Source of the DNA: CAJXNP01 sp050305935
Lineage (GTDB): Bacteria; Bacteroidota; Bacteroidia; Cytophagales; Cyclobacteriaceae
Direction: 5' to 3'
DNA length: 52,149 nt
Assembly: GCA_050305935.1 (NCBI GenBank)
Contig: JBNLGG010000026.1
Coordinates: 1 to 52,149 of the forward strand
Made by a program: the position numbers and the translations under genes. Position 1 is the stretch's first letter, and every line of letters begins with the position of its first letter. A model generated the notes under the pieces. The model was not told where the DNA came from, ran no database searches, and was given only the letters and a program-made list of their open reading frames with translations. Positions 26,331 through 35,900 of the stretch are shown in pieces.

Positions 26331-28127
26331 ATGAAGAATTATAGAAATTTAGTTGGAAAAAAATGGATATTGACGTTGCTGACTGTTGTCCTTTTAGAGG
26401 TGGGGTTGCATGCCCAGACCGCAATGATCAATGTCCCATCCAGGGATGTAACTAGCCTGAACGGTGATTGGAAGGCCCTGATCGATCCAGCAGGGAGCGG
26501 GGAGTATCGGCAGGTGTGGTTGGAAAAAAAGCCTCAGAAAAAGACAGATTTTTTTGAGTATTCCTTCGGAGGCGCCCCCGTATTGCAAGTTCCGGGCGAC
26601 TTCAACTCCCAAATGTGTGAACTTACCTTTTTCGAAGGTGTCGTCTGGTACAAGAAGCAATTTAATTATTCCAAAAAAGCAGGGAAAAGGCTGTTTCTTC
26701 ATTTCGGGGCGGTTAATTATCTGGCAGACGTATACCTGAATAGTGAAAAAATAGGAAGCCATGAAGGTGGTTTCACACCCTTCCAGTTTGAAATTACCGG
26801 TAAGGTGAAGGAGGGAGAAAATTCCCTGATTGTCAAAGTCGATAACCATCGCCTTCAGAATGGATTGCCCGGCATAGGATACGACTGGTTTAACTACGGA
26901 GGCATCACGCGGGATGTTGATCTGATTGAAACGAACGACACCTTTATCGAAGATTATTTTATCCAGTTAAAAAAGGGAAGTCTGAAAACCGTTTTGGGGT
27001 GGGTCCAGGTTAATGGAACCCAGACAAAGCAAGATATCAGAATTGAAATTCCGGAACTCAAAATTCGCTATAAAGCGAAAACCAATGAAAAGGGCATTGC
27101 CCGTATTGAGTTTGACGCGGATTTCAGTCTTTGGTCGCCGGAAAACCCCAAACTCTATAACGTAATCATAAAAAGCACAACCGATACCATCATCGACAAT
27201 ATCGGGTTCAGGAGCATTGAGGTGCAGGGAAATCAAGTTTTGTTAAACAAAAAACCGATTTTCCTGAAAGCAGTAAACATCCACGAAGAAAACCCGCATA
27301 AAAAGGCCAGGGCCTATTCACAGGAGGATGCCAAGTTATTATTGGAGTCGGCTAAAGAGCTGGGATGTAACTTTGTTCGCCTGGTGCATTATCCGCACAG
27401 TGAAACCATGGTAAAGGAAGCGGAAAAATTGGGATTGATGGTATGGAGCGAGCTTCCGGTATATCAACATATCCAGTTTTCAGATAGCCTGCTCCCCAAG
27501 AAACTGGAGCAAATGCTTCGTGAAATGGTCGGCAGGGATAAAAACCGCTGCGGAGTTGTTACCTGGAGCCTTTCAAACGAAACCTATCCCGGCACACCTA
27601 ACCGGAATGGCGCTCTCATTGAGCTGACTCAAAAATGCAGGAACTTGGATTCCACGCGGTTGATCTCACATGTGGTGAACACACAAAGTTACCAGGACAA
27701 TGTTTTCAATGTATGGGATCCCCTCTACGAGCACTCTGATTTGATTGGTATCAATGAATATATCGGCTGGTATATACCCTGGCAGGGCAAACCGTCGGAA
27801 ACAAAATGGAAAATTGCATTCCCCGATAAACCGGTATTTATCTCCGAATTTGGCGGTGAAGCCTTGTTTGGAAGTGATGGTCCGTCCGATGAGGCTGCCT
27901 ATTGGACCGAGGGGTACCAGGAAAAAATATATATCGACCAGGTGGAGATGTTTAATAACGTGCCCAATTTAGTGGGCGTATGTCCCTGGCTTTTGTTTGA
28001 TTACAAGTCACTGGGGCGTATGCATTCCATCTATCAGCAGGGCTACAACCGGAAGGGATTGATATCCGAAAACGGGGAAAAAAAGAAGGCCTGGCATGTG
28101 ATGAATGCCTATTTTAAGAAAAAATAG
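26331..28127 (+). CDS. GH2 family glycosidase, beta-glucuronidase-like
   Basis: A 598-residue exported enzyme with a Sec signal ending ...GLHAQ. Three GH2 domains are present: sugar-binding (about 40-200, with GGAPVLQVPGDFNSQM and GVVWYKKQFNYSKK), Ig-like (about 205-300), and TIM barrel (about 305-598). The acid/base is Glu417 (WSLSNETYPG) and the nucleophile Glu506 (ISEFGGEALFG). No DUF4982 or Big tail follows the barrel, and this compact build plus SEFGGE resembles beta-glucuronidases more than beta-galactosidases. The exact sugar is not proven. It probably acts on side chains together with the GH127 and GH51 enzymes 3' of it. The 114-bp gap to GH127 holds no clear terminator. Confidence 0.85.
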   Translation: MKNYRNLVGKKWILTLLTVVLLEVGLHAQTAMINVPSRDVTSLNGDWKALIDPAGSGEYRQVWLEKKPQKKTDFFEYSFGGAPVLQVPGDFNSQMCELTFFEGVVWYKKQFNYSKKAGKRLFLHFGAVNYLADVYLNSEKIGSHEGGFTPFQFEITGKVKEGENSLIVKVDNHRLQNGLPGIGYDWFNYGGITRDVDLIETNDTFIEDYFIQLKKGSLKTVLGWVQVNGTQTKQDIRIEIPELKIRYKAKTNEKGIARIEFDADFSLWSPENPKLYNVIIKSTTDTIIDNIGFRSIEVQGNQVLLNKKPIFLKAVNIHEENPHKKARAYSQEDAKLLLESAKELGCNFVRLVHYPHSETMVKEAEKLGLMVWSELPVYQHIQFSDSLLPKKLEQMLREMVGRDKNRCGVVTWSLSNETYPGTPNRNGALIELTQKCRNLDSTRLISHVVNTQSYQDNVFNVWDPLYEHSDLIGINEYIGWYIPWQGKPSETKWKIAFPDKPVFISEFGGEALFGSDGPSDEAAYWTEGYQEKIYIDQVEMFNNVPNLVGVCPWLLFDYKSLGRMHSIYQQGYNRKGLISENGEKKKAWHVMNAYFKKK

Positions 28128-28241
28128 GATCTAACGATAATCTGAAAAGAAGGGGACCTTTTTATCTGGTTCTTGGGCGATGCATTTCATCACTCAGTCT
28201 TGCATCTGTTTGATTAATTTGCAATTTTCACCATAAAAAAA

Positions 28242-30629
28242 ATGAAAAAGGTCTTCTCTCTTCTCTTTCTTTCATTCCTGGTACTGGTTGGCTGTACGAA
28301 AAATAATCCCCAAAAATACTTTTATAACGATCAATTCGAATTGGGGGATGTTCAATTATTGGATGGTCCTTTCAAACATGCCCGCGATCTTAACATTAAA
28401 GTGCTGCTGGAATACGATGTTGACCGCCTGCTGGCACCGTATTGTAAAGAAGCCGGGCTTGAACCAAAAGCAGAGCCCTATCCAAATTGGGCGGGCCTGG
28501 ACGGGCACGTGGGTGGCCATTACCTTTCCGCCATGGCGATGAACTACGCCGCTACCGGAAATGAAGAATGCAAAAGGCGAATGGAATATATGCTTTCCGA
28601 ATTGCAGGAATGCCAGGAAGCCAATGCTGTCAATCATCCGGAATGGGGCATGGGCTACGTTGGAGGATTTCCAAATAGTGCTGAGCTTTGGTCAACATTT
28701 AAGAAGGGTGATTTTAAAGTGTATTTTTCATCATGGGCACCCTTCTACAATTTGCATAAAATGTTAGCAGGCCTCAGGGATGCATGGATTTATACAGGCA
28801 GTGAGGAAGCAAAAAAAATGTTCTTGCATTTCTGCGATTGGGGTATTGAACTCACCGCCGAACTCACTGATGAGCAGATGCAGGAAATGTTAAACATGGA
28901 GCATGGAGGTATCAATGAGTCTTTTGCCGACGCCTATCAGATATCGGGAGATGAAAAGTACCTCGAAGCTGCAAAGCGCTATTCTCATCGCGCCTTGCTG
29001 GATCCTTTGTCTGAAAGAATAGATAACCTGGATAACAAACACGCCAACACGCAAATCCCAAAATTCATAGGTTTTGAGCGAATAGCCGAGCTTTCTGGAG
29101 ATCATAAATATGAGGATGCGAGTGTGTTTTTTTGGGAAACGGTCACTGAGAATAGGTCCCTGGCCTTTGGTGGGAACAGCCGAAGGGAGCATTTCCCGAG
29201 TGTTGCTTCGTGTATTGATTTTGTGAATGTCAACGACGGACCGGAATCATGTAATTCCTATAATATGGTGAAGTTGACGGAAGATTTGTTCAGGTCACAC
29301 CCGGAGGCAAAATATATCGATTACTACGAGCGCACGATCTTTAATCACATCCTTTCAGCCCAGCATCCGGAACACGGTGGCTATGTGTATTTCACACCTG
29401 CCAGACCACGTCACTATCGGGTGTATTCAGCGCCAAATGAAGCCATGTGGTGCTGTGTGGGAACGGGGATGGAAAATCATGGAAAATATAATGCATTTAT
29501 TTACACCCATACCGACGATGGCTTATATGTCAATTTATTTATTGCCTCCGAATTAAATTGGAGAGATAAAGGAGTAAAAGTCAAACAGGAAACGAACTTT
29601 CCCTATGAGGAAAAGACAAAGCTGACCGTAACCGACGGAGCTGCGGAATTTGACTTACTCATTCGATATCCTGGTTGGGTTAAGGAGGGTGAATTACAAA
29701 TTAAGGTTAACGGTCAGGAAATAGAGTATGTCACTCCACCCACTTCTTTTATCAGCATCAATAGAAAATGGGAGGAGGGCGATGAAGTGACCGTTGAGCT
29801 GCCCATGCACAATTATATTGAGCACATGCCTAATGTTCCTGAGTATGTGGCCTTTCTTCATGGACCGATTTTATTGAGTGCAAAAACCGGTACCGAGGAC
29901 CTGAAAGGCTTGATAGCTGATGACGGGCGCTGGAGTCAATACGCAGCCGGGACCTATCTTCCGGTTGACAAAGCTCCGATCCTGATTGACGACGACCTTG
30001 ATAATATTGCCGCCAGGTTGGAACCCGTTGAGGGGAACCCTTTGAATTTTAAACTGGCTGTCGATATGATCAATTCGCAGGAACTCACCCTGGAACCATT
30101 CAGCCAGATCCATGACGCCCGATACATGATGTACTGGCTGGCTTTAACTAATGAGGGGTATAAGGATTATATAGATTCACTGGAATCAATTGAAAAAGAA
30201 AGATTGGCTATTGAACGCCGAACCATCGATTATGTGGCTACAGGTGAGCAACAACCTGAAACAGACCATGCCCTGCAAAGTGAAAACTCAAATACGGGCA
30301 ACAATCGGGACGAATTCTTCCGGGAGGCGCGAAATGAGGGTTATTTCAGTTACAATCTGGCTACGAATAAAAAGACAAGCCTGGAATTATTTGTAAGGTA
30401 CTGGGGGGCAGAATGGGGAGCCAGGAAGTTTGATATATACATTGATGATGAGAAATTAGTGACCGAAGATGTTGCCGGGCGATGGAACCAGTCAATGTTT
30501 AAAGACGTCATTTATCCGATACCAGATGAGTTGGTTAAAGGAAAATCAAGCGTGCGGGTAAAATTTCAAGCGCTTGCGAATACGGCCGCCGGGGCTGTAT
30601 ATGCGGTTAGGATACTTCGTGACGAGTGA
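28242..30629 (+). CDS. GH127/GH146 beta-L-arabinofuranosidase-like lipoprotein
   Basis: A 795-residue lipoprotein (VLVGCTKN). The large N-terminal (alpha/alpha)6 domain starts FELGDVQLLDGPFKHARDLN. The Zn/thiol active site of the family is visible: Glu335 and Cys337 in GPESCNSYNM, and Cys404-Cys405 in MWCCVGTGMENHGKY. One of these cysteines is the unusual nucleophile in the studied enzymes. Beta-sandwich domains follow from about 450, including a DUF4986-like part, and a C-terminal galactose-binding-like domain ends the protein. Its known reaction is removal of beta-L-arabinofuranose from plant glycans such as pectic side chains or extensin. Length and tail favour the GH146-like branch over stand-alone GH127, but this needs a family search. 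It probably shares a transcript with the GH2 upstream. Confidence 0.88.
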   Translation: MKKVFSLLFLSFLVLVGCTKNNPQKYFYNDQFELGDVQLLDGPFKHARDLNIKVLLEYDVDRLLAPYCKEAGLEPKAEPYPNWAGLDGHVGGHYLSAMAMNYAATGNEECKRRMEYMLSELQECQEANAVNHPEWGMGYVGGFPNSAELWSTFKKGDFKVYFSSWAPFYNLHKMLAGLRDAWIYTGSEEAKKMFLHFCDWGIELTAELTDEQMQEMLNMEHGGINESFADAYQISGDEKYLEAAKRYSHRALLDPLSERIDNLDNKHANTQIPKFIGFERIAELSGDHKYEDASVFFWETVTENRSLAFGGNSRREHFPSVASCIDFVNVNDGPESCNSYNMVKLTEDLFRSHPEAKYIDYYERTIFNHILSAQHPEHGGYVYFTPARPRHYRVYSAPNEAMWCCVGTGMENHGKYNAFIYTHTDDGLYVNLFIASELNWRDKGVKVKQETNFPYEEKTKLTVTDGAAEFDLLIRYPGWVKEGELQIKVNGQEIEYVTPPTSFISINRKWEEGDEVTVELPMHNYIEHMPNVPEYVAFLHGPILLSAKTGTEDLKGLIADDGRWSQYAAGTYLPVDKAPILIDDDLDNIAARLEPVEGNPLNFKLAVDMINSQELTLEPFSQIHDARYMMYWLALTNEGYKDYIDSLESIEKERLAIERRTIDYVATGEQQPETDHALQSENSNTGNNRDEFFREARNEGYFSYNLATNKKTSLELFVRYWGAEWGARKFDIYIDDEKLVTEDVAGRWNQSMFKDVIYPIPDELVKGKSSVRVKFQALANTAAGAVYAVRILRDE

Positions 30630-30645
30630 TTTGACTTACATGTTT

Positions 30646-30666
30646 ACCAGGTCAATTTTACCTGGT
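30646..30666 (+). terminator. Possible weak terminator after GH127
   Basis: ACCAGGT (30646-30652) and ACCTGGT (30660-30666) form a 7-bp stem with a 7-base loop, followed by a short T-rich stretch, 17 bp past the stop. The stem is short, so read-through to GH51 is likely. Confidence 0.4.
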
Positions 30667-30763
30667 TTGTTGTAGCAAGCCCCTTGAATACATTCATCAT
30701 CAAGAAATTGATTTTTCAGGTTGATGATTGGATTTATTTAATTTTAAAAGAAATAAAGAACAT

Positions 30764-32752
30764 ATGAAACCGCTTTACAGTTTCCCGAGACATACCAGAA
30801 GTTTAACCATCCTTATTATTTTGACAATTTGTGTGCTGTCAGAGGCATTGGCGCAAATTTCCGAAAATGGGAAGAATATAAGCCCGGATTTGTTCGGGTT
30901 ATTTTTTGAGGATATCAATTATGCAGCCGATGGAGGTTTGTACGCGGAAATGGTTCAAAACCGATCGTTTGAGTACGATCCGACTGAGCGCAAGGAATGG
31001 CATCCCTTTTCATTTTGGGAATATATTTCACCCGGATTTTCCTACGGACAAATCAGTGTCGAAACCGGCGAACCCGTTCATCCCAATAATCCGCACTATA
31101 TCGATCTCACTATTGAGCATGTGGGCCACGAAAAAGAATTTAAAGGTGTCTCAGGAGTAGGGTTAAAAAACCTGGGTTTCGATGGAATGGTCGTGAGAAA
31201 GGACGAAAAGTACAATTTTTCTTTTTTTGCCCGGCAGATCTCCGGCATTCCAATGAATGTGTGGGTCAGTCTACAGAACCCAAAGGGAGAGGTACTGGCA
31301 CAGGACTCGATTATCACGATGCCCGGTGGCTGGAACAAATATACGGCTTCCCTGACGGCTAACTACAGCACTGACAGTGCATCATTGGTAATACTGGCGA
31401 AAACAACGGGGAAGTTATCGATAGATATGGTGTCACTTTTCCCGGAAAATACATTTAAAGGCAGAGATAATGGGTTGCGTCCTGATCTCGCGCAGGTAAT
31501 AGCCGACATGCGGCCAAGGTTTATCCGTTTCCCCGGAGGGTGTCTGGTACACGGGGATGGTTTGGGGAATATGTACCGTTGGAAAAATACAATTGGCCCG
31601 CTGGAGTCAAGGGTAGCGCAGCGAAATATTTGGGGCTATCATCAAACGGCGGGGCTAGGATACTATGAGTACTTTCTTTTTTGCGAAGACGTTGGGGCCA
31701 AGCCGCTGCCAGTTTTACCTGCGGCCGTTAGCTGTCAAAATTCCGGGGGTACCTGGCGGATAGGAGGGACAGGGCAGAAGGCGCTTCCGCTGGATGAAAT
31801 GGAGGAATATATCCGGGAGGTATTGGATCTGATAGAATGGGCCAATGGACCCGCAGAATCAGGATGGGGGGCAATGCGTGCCGAAGCCGGGCACCCCAAA
31901 CCTTTTAACCTCGAATACATCGGGATTGGGAATGAAGACAAGATCACGCCAGAATTTAAAGAACGTTTCAAAATGATTTATGAAGCAGTAAAGGCAAAAC
32001 ATCCAGAGATTACTGTCATTGGCACCGTCGGGCCGTTCCCGGATGGGGAAGATTTTTCGGAAGGGTGGAAATTTTCAGGAGAGCTGGATTTAGCGCTGAT
32101 CGACGAACATTACTATAAAGAGCCTGACTGGCTGATGGCCAATCTCAGCCGTTACGATTCGTATGATCGCACTGAGACTAAAGTGTATTTGGGCGAATAT
32201 GCTTCCTGGGGCAATACCTTAAACAATGCCCTGGCAGAAGCTGCTTATATGATTGGGCTGGAGCGAAATGGCGATGTAGTGGCGATGGCATCATACGCGC
32301 CAATGTTGGCAAAAAGGCATCACACCCAATGGAAAACGGACATGATCTTTTTTGACAATGTCAACATCTGTCTAACCCCGAATTATTATGTTCAAAAAAT
32401 GTTTATGACCAATCAGGGTGATGTGTACTTTGATAAGATTGTAACTTTCGATGAGAGTGATTCTACTCTTACGGCGTCATGCGTTAAAGACAGCCGATCC
32501 GGTGACATTATATTGAAGCTTGTCAATACAGGAAGTGGAGAGAAAACCATGCACATTGATGTGTCAGGTTTTAAAAAAATAGGCGATGCCGTGGAAAAAT
32601 CGATTTTAACCGGCGATGCGACAGTAGAAAACACTTTTGAGCATCCACAAAACATACACCCTGTTACCTCCGAAATAAAGACCAAATCCAGATTCGAGTA
32701 TCAGACGCCAGCCTATTCATTGACTGTATTGAGATTTAGCTCAAAGAATTAG
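30764..32752 (+). CDS. GH51 alpha-L-arabinofuranosidase
   Basis: A 663-residue exported enzyme. The start at ATG 30764 gives a clear signal peptide (LTILIILTICVLSEALAQ); an ATG at 30728 would put 12 more residues before it. An N-terminal carbohydrate-binding-like domain (about 70-215) is followed by a barrel with RFIRFPGGCLVHGDGLGNMY. The acid/base is Glu391 (YIGIGNEDKI) and the nucleophile Glu478 (VYLGEYASW). The beta-sandwich at the C-terminus completes the GH51 fold. It removes alpha-L-arabinofuranose from arabinoxylan, arabinan or xyloglucan side chains. With GH127/GH146 beside it, both anomers of arabinofuranose can be released. Confidence 0.92.
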   Translation: MKPLYSFPRHTRSLTILIILTICVLSEALAQISENGKNISPDLFGLFFEDINYAADGGLYAEMVQNRSFEYDPTERKEWHPFSFWEYISPGFSYGQISVETGEPVHPNNPHYIDLTIEHVGHEKEFKGVSGVGLKNLGFDGMVVRKDEKYNFSFFARQISGIPMNVWVSLQNPKGEVLAQDSIITMPGGWNKYTASLTANYSTDSASLVILAKTTGKLSIDMVSLFPENTFKGRDNGLRPDLAQVIADMRPRFIRFPGGCLVHGDGLGNMYRWKNTIGPLESRVAQRNIWGYHQTAGLGYYEYFLFCEDVGAKPLPVLPAAVSCQNSGGTWRIGGTGQKALPLDEMEEYIREVLDLIEWANGPAESGWGAMRAEAGHPKPFNLEYIGIGNEDKITPEFKERFKMIYEAVKAKHPEITVIGTVGPFPDGEDFSEGWKFSGELDLALIDEHYYKEPDWLMANLSRYDSYDRTETKVYLGEYASWGNTLNNALAEAAYMIGLERNGDVVAMASYAPMLAKRHHTQWKTDMIFFDNVNICLTPNYYVQKMFMTNQGDVYFDKIVTFDESDSTLTASCVKDSRSGDIILKLVNTGSGEKTMHIDVSGFKKIGDAVEKSILTGDATVENTFEHPQNIHPVTSEIKTKSRFEYQTPAYSLTVLRFSSKN

Positions 32753-33130
32753 CTCAATGGTCCTGTCTCTCCGGGTTTACGAGTCCATCTTAAAAACCTG
32801 GCGAGCTAGAAATGCTTTTAAATATCGCTTTACCCGACCGAAATTTTCCCTCAAAATGCCAATATTGAAGGCTTTATTGCAAGGTACAACGCCTGATGTA
32901 ACATGGAGAAAACAACGCGTAACATTTCCTAATGCAGGCAGGGAGCTAATGTTATAAATTTATGGTGGCTCGTGAATGAACCCGTACCTCATTCCGAAAA
33001 TTATTAGCAGTTGAATTGCCCCTGCCGGGCTCTTGGTTTGCCTGATTTCCAACAGAAATGTTGCCTCGCGGAAATGGGTTGAAGCTATAGGGAAGGAGAG
33101 GGGTGAAATCATCTTGAATAAACTACATTA
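32753..33130. other. Intergenic stretch between GH51 and AraC regulator
   Basis: A 378-base gap. A 66-codon frame at 32757-32957 has a random-looking, basic composition and no recognisable family, so I do not call it. The promoter of the AraC-kinase pair should lie in the last 150 bases. No clear -7 box or hairpin was found. Confidence 0.4.
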
Positions 33131-34030
33131 ATGCCACACAGTCAGTTCAATTTACGGCAAGGGACTTCGAAGGAATTGGAATTCTTTCCTCAGATCATTG
33201 AATTTGGGCTTAAGAAAAACAATACCATCCAGCTTGGCTCTTTTGAGGTAGCGCCATCCGACTGCATGCAGGTTTATTTTATCATTGATGGAAAATTTGA
33301 GTGGATCATTCACCATCAGCATTGTGCGCTTTATCCCGGTGACACCGCGCTGGTTTTGCCGGGTCAGGAAATCGGAGGGGCTAAGGGATACCATGGTATC
33401 GGCGCTTTTTTCTGTTTAAAGTTGCTAATATCTCCTATTGATTTGGAGGGTCGGCTGGATGTGGGTAAGTGGAGCAAACTTTCGAGTAGTGAATGCCTGA
33501 CGCTTGGAAGAATATTGAAACTAAACAACCTCTCGGTATTAAAAGCTAAAGATGTTAGCTATATTTTCGGTGAAATGCGCTATGAGATTTTTAATCAGGA
33601 AATCGGATACCAGACCCGTGTAAACCATTTGCTGGATTCGCTACTTATCCTCATCGCACGGCAATCGACCCGGCAGGCAAGCTCCAGGCGGGATTTCCCC
33701 CAGACATTCATGAAGCTGGAGCAATCACTTAGAAAAAATCTAACACACCAGTGGTCAGTGGAGGAAATGGCAGCCTTGGTTGGACTCGGTACCACTACTT
33801 TTACTGAAAAAGTAAAGAACTTTACCGGTTTTTCGCCATTACATTATTTGATAAACATCAGGATAGCCGAGGCAATTAAACTGCTGAAGAGTAATACAAC
33901 CAATATAACGGACATTGCCCTGAGCACTGGTTTTTATTCATCGCAACATTTTTCAACAACATTTAAAAAGTTAACCGGGCATACACCCAGGGAGTTCAGA
34001 AAAAAAAATATCTCATTTGAAAAAGATTAA
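33131..34030 (+). CDS. AraC-family transcriptional regulator
   Basis: A 299-residue cytoplasmic regulator. The N-terminal cupin-like ligand-binding domain (about 30-110) includes ALYPGDTALVLPGQEIGGAK, and the C-terminal double helix-turn-helix (about 190-295) ends IADIALSTGF-like: TNITDIALSTGFYSSQHFST followed by FKKLTGHTPREFRKKN. It has no receiver domain, so it responds to a small ligand, probably a free sugar or sugar acid. It lies 11 bp before the sugar kinase gene and is likely cotranscribed with it. By position it could control the arabinosidase genes upstream, the kinase or PUL2. It is also a candidate, by proximity only, for an output partner of the HTH-less hybrid kinase. Confidence 0.88.
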   Translation: MPHSQFNLRQGTSKELEFFPQIIEFGLKKNNTIQLGSFEVAPSDCMQVYFIIDGKFEWIIHHQHCALYPGDTALVLPGQEIGGAKGYHGIGAFFCLKLLISPIDLEGRLDVGKWSKLSSSECLTLGRILKLNNLSVLKAKDVSYIFGEMRYEIFNQEIGYQTRVNHLLDSLLILIARQSTRQASSRRDFPQTFMKLEQSLRKNLTHQWSVEEMAALVGLGTTTFTEKVKNFTGFSPLHYLINIRIAEAIKLLKSNTTNITDIALSTGFYSSQHFSTTFKKLTGHTPREFRKKNISFEKD

Positions 34031-34041
34031 TTGTAAGAAGA

Positions 34042-35562
34042 ATGGAATGCATTATCACAGTTGAAATAGGAACAAATGCCGTAAGGGTGATGGCATTTGA
34101 TACTGAAGGGAAAGTCCTTGGGTCTTCCAAAGGGTCTTATCCCACATTTCATATAAAGCCGGATTATAGCGAGCAGGATCCCGACCAGATGTTCATCACT
34201 ATGCTGTATATCCTGAAGAATTTTTTGAATGAAAAAATCCACCCAAAAAATCATAGAGTTATATCCATTTGTTTTAGCGCTTCTATGCACAGTCTTCTTC
34301 CGATTGATAAGAATGGGGTACCCCTGGGCAATGCGATTACCTGGGCTGACAACCGGGGCAAAAAGGAAGCGCAGGAATTGAAAAACTCGTCGCTTGGAAA
34401 TAAGATGTATGATCTGACCGGTACTCCCATACATCCGATGTCACCACTTGTCAAGATTACCTGGCTCAGACGTCACGACCCGGAAAGGTTTAAAACCACC
34501 TACAAGTTTCTTTCCATAAAAAGTTATATCATCCAGCAGCTCACTAAAGGCTATTTGCTTGACTACAGCCTTGCATCGGCCACTGGCTTGCTGAACATTT
34601 ATAAACTCGCATGGGAGGACGATGCCCTCCAGTATGCAGGAATTACTGCCGACCTCCTTCCGGAACTAGTGCCTGTATTTCATTCTCCGGGAAAGCTTAG
34701 AAGTGAGTATCAAAAGTCCCTGGGATTACCCGATAATGTAAAGATTATAGTGGGGTCAAGCGACGGATGCCTGGCAACCCTGGGCGGAGGGATCTGGGAA
34801 GATAAGAAAGCTACCATCACGGTGGAAGATAGTGGGGCAGTGAGAGTGGTGGGACGAGAGCCCCTGAAAGATCCCAGGCAGCGTCTGTTTAACTACCGGC
34901 TCACGGATAAATATTTTGTTTCAGGTGGGCCTACTAATAATGGTGGGGTGGTTTTTGAATGGTTTGCCAAGCAATTTGGGGACTTTAAAAGTCCTTTTGA
35001 TGTAGAATACGTGATGGAAGACCTGGTAGAAGAAGCAATGAATGCCCAGGCTGGGTCTGGGGGTCTGCTGTTTCTACCCTATCTCCTGGGTGAAAGGGCG
35101 CCTATCTGGAATGCAAATGCCCGGGGCAGTTATGTTGGAATAAACATAAAACACGAGCGACATCATTTTGTGAGGGCTACGATAGAAGGGATCCTTTTTG
35201 AGATATACAGCATAGGAAAGACACTCGCAGAACACCGGGATTTTGATACACTTACTACCAATGGAAGTTTTGCTTCTATTCCATTTTGCACCCAAATGAT
35301 GGCTGATATTTTTAATAAACCGGTCAGTATTGGCAAAAACCCCGACAGTATAGCACATGGAGCCTTTTTGTTAAGTGCCACCGACTTGGGATTATACAAT
35401 GATCTGGACGAAGCCGCCCGTTCAGTGGTAATGTCTACCACCTATGCCCCCCAGCGCCAAAACCATGAAGTGTATCAAAAATATTTTTCAGTTTTTGAAA
35501 AACTTACTATCTCGTTGAGCGACGCGTTCGAACACCTGGCTAACCTTAATCAGGGAGAATAA
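34042..35562 (+). CDS. FGGY-family carbohydrate kinase, gluconokinase-like
   Basis: A 506-residue cytoplasmic kinase with the two-domain FGGY fold. Marks are ECIITVEIGTNAVRVMAFDT (phosphate 1), SASMHSLLPIDKNGVPLGNA followed by ITWADNR (substrate domain; this pattern is typical of gluconokinase), SSDGCLATLGGG, FVSGGPTNNGGVVFEWF and LPYLLGERAPIWNANARGSY. The expected reaction is ATP-dependent phosphorylation of a sugar acid or sugar, with gluconate the best guess; xylulose or related pentuloses cannot be excluded. Lying between the arabinosidases and PUL2, it fits intracellular use of an imported sugar acid or pentose. It has no signal peptide, unlike the PUL2 sugar-acid enzymes. Confidence 0.85.
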   Translation: MECIITVEIGTNAVRVMAFDTEGKVLGSSKGSYPTFHIKPDYSEQDPDQMFITMLYILKNFLNEKIHPKNHRVISICFSASMHSLLPIDKNGVPLGNAITWADNRGKKEAQELKNSSLGNKMYDLTGTPIHPMSPLVKITWLRRHDPERFKTTYKFLSIKSYIIQQLTKGYLLDYSLASATGLLNIYKLAWEDDALQYAGITADLLPELVPVFHSPGKLRSEYQKSLGLPDNVKIIVGSSDGCLATLGGGIWEDKKATITVEDSGAVRVVGREPLKDPRQRLFNYRLTDKYFVSGGPTNNGGVVFEWFAKQFGDFKSPFDVEYVMEDLVEEAMNAQAGSGGLLFLPYLLGERAPIWNANARGSYVGINIKHERHHFVRATIEGILFEIYSIGKTLAEHRDFDTLTTNGSFASIPFCTQMMADIFNKPVSIGKNPDSIAHGAFLLSATDLGLYNDLDEAARSVVMSTTYAPQRQNHEVYQKYFSVFEKLTISLSDAFEHLANLNQGE

Positions 35563-35900
35563 TAAAATTATAACACCCACCCAACGCTTGCTACAATAAT
35601 ATTGTTTCACAGGCACGCCTGCTGCATTTCACCCTTTTGATTGAGAAGGTGCATGATTCCTATTTTCACAATCATAATTGGCTGTATCCGGGCTTAAAAA
35701 ATTCATAATAACGTTGTGTAAAAATCAACGGCGGTTGTTAATAGAAGACTTTAATAAAAGTATTTTAAACCTTTATCAAAAAGTGTTTTGTACACAAATC
35801 GTTCATAGATGAAGGCTGTTGAGTTTGTGAACGTAGAAGGATAACTGATTAAACCCACTAAACAACATTAATCAATTTATTAACTTCTAAACACTTTACT
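35563..35900. promoter_or_regulatory. Regulatory region upstream of the second susC
   Basis: A gene-free gap of 338 bases. Small dyads are visible: CAGGC-AC-GCCTG (35610-35621) and TTTGT-AC-ACAAA (35787-35798). The latter contains TTGTACACAA and lies 103-114 bases before the susC ATG, a place where an activator such as the HTCS encoded at 45866-49954 could bind. No Bacteroidota -7 box can be picked with confidence. Confidence 0.4.

Noticed and set aside
32757..32957. 66-codon frame after GH51
   Set aside because: Starts 2 bp after the GH51 stop but has a random, basic composition and no signal, domain or ribosome-binding context.
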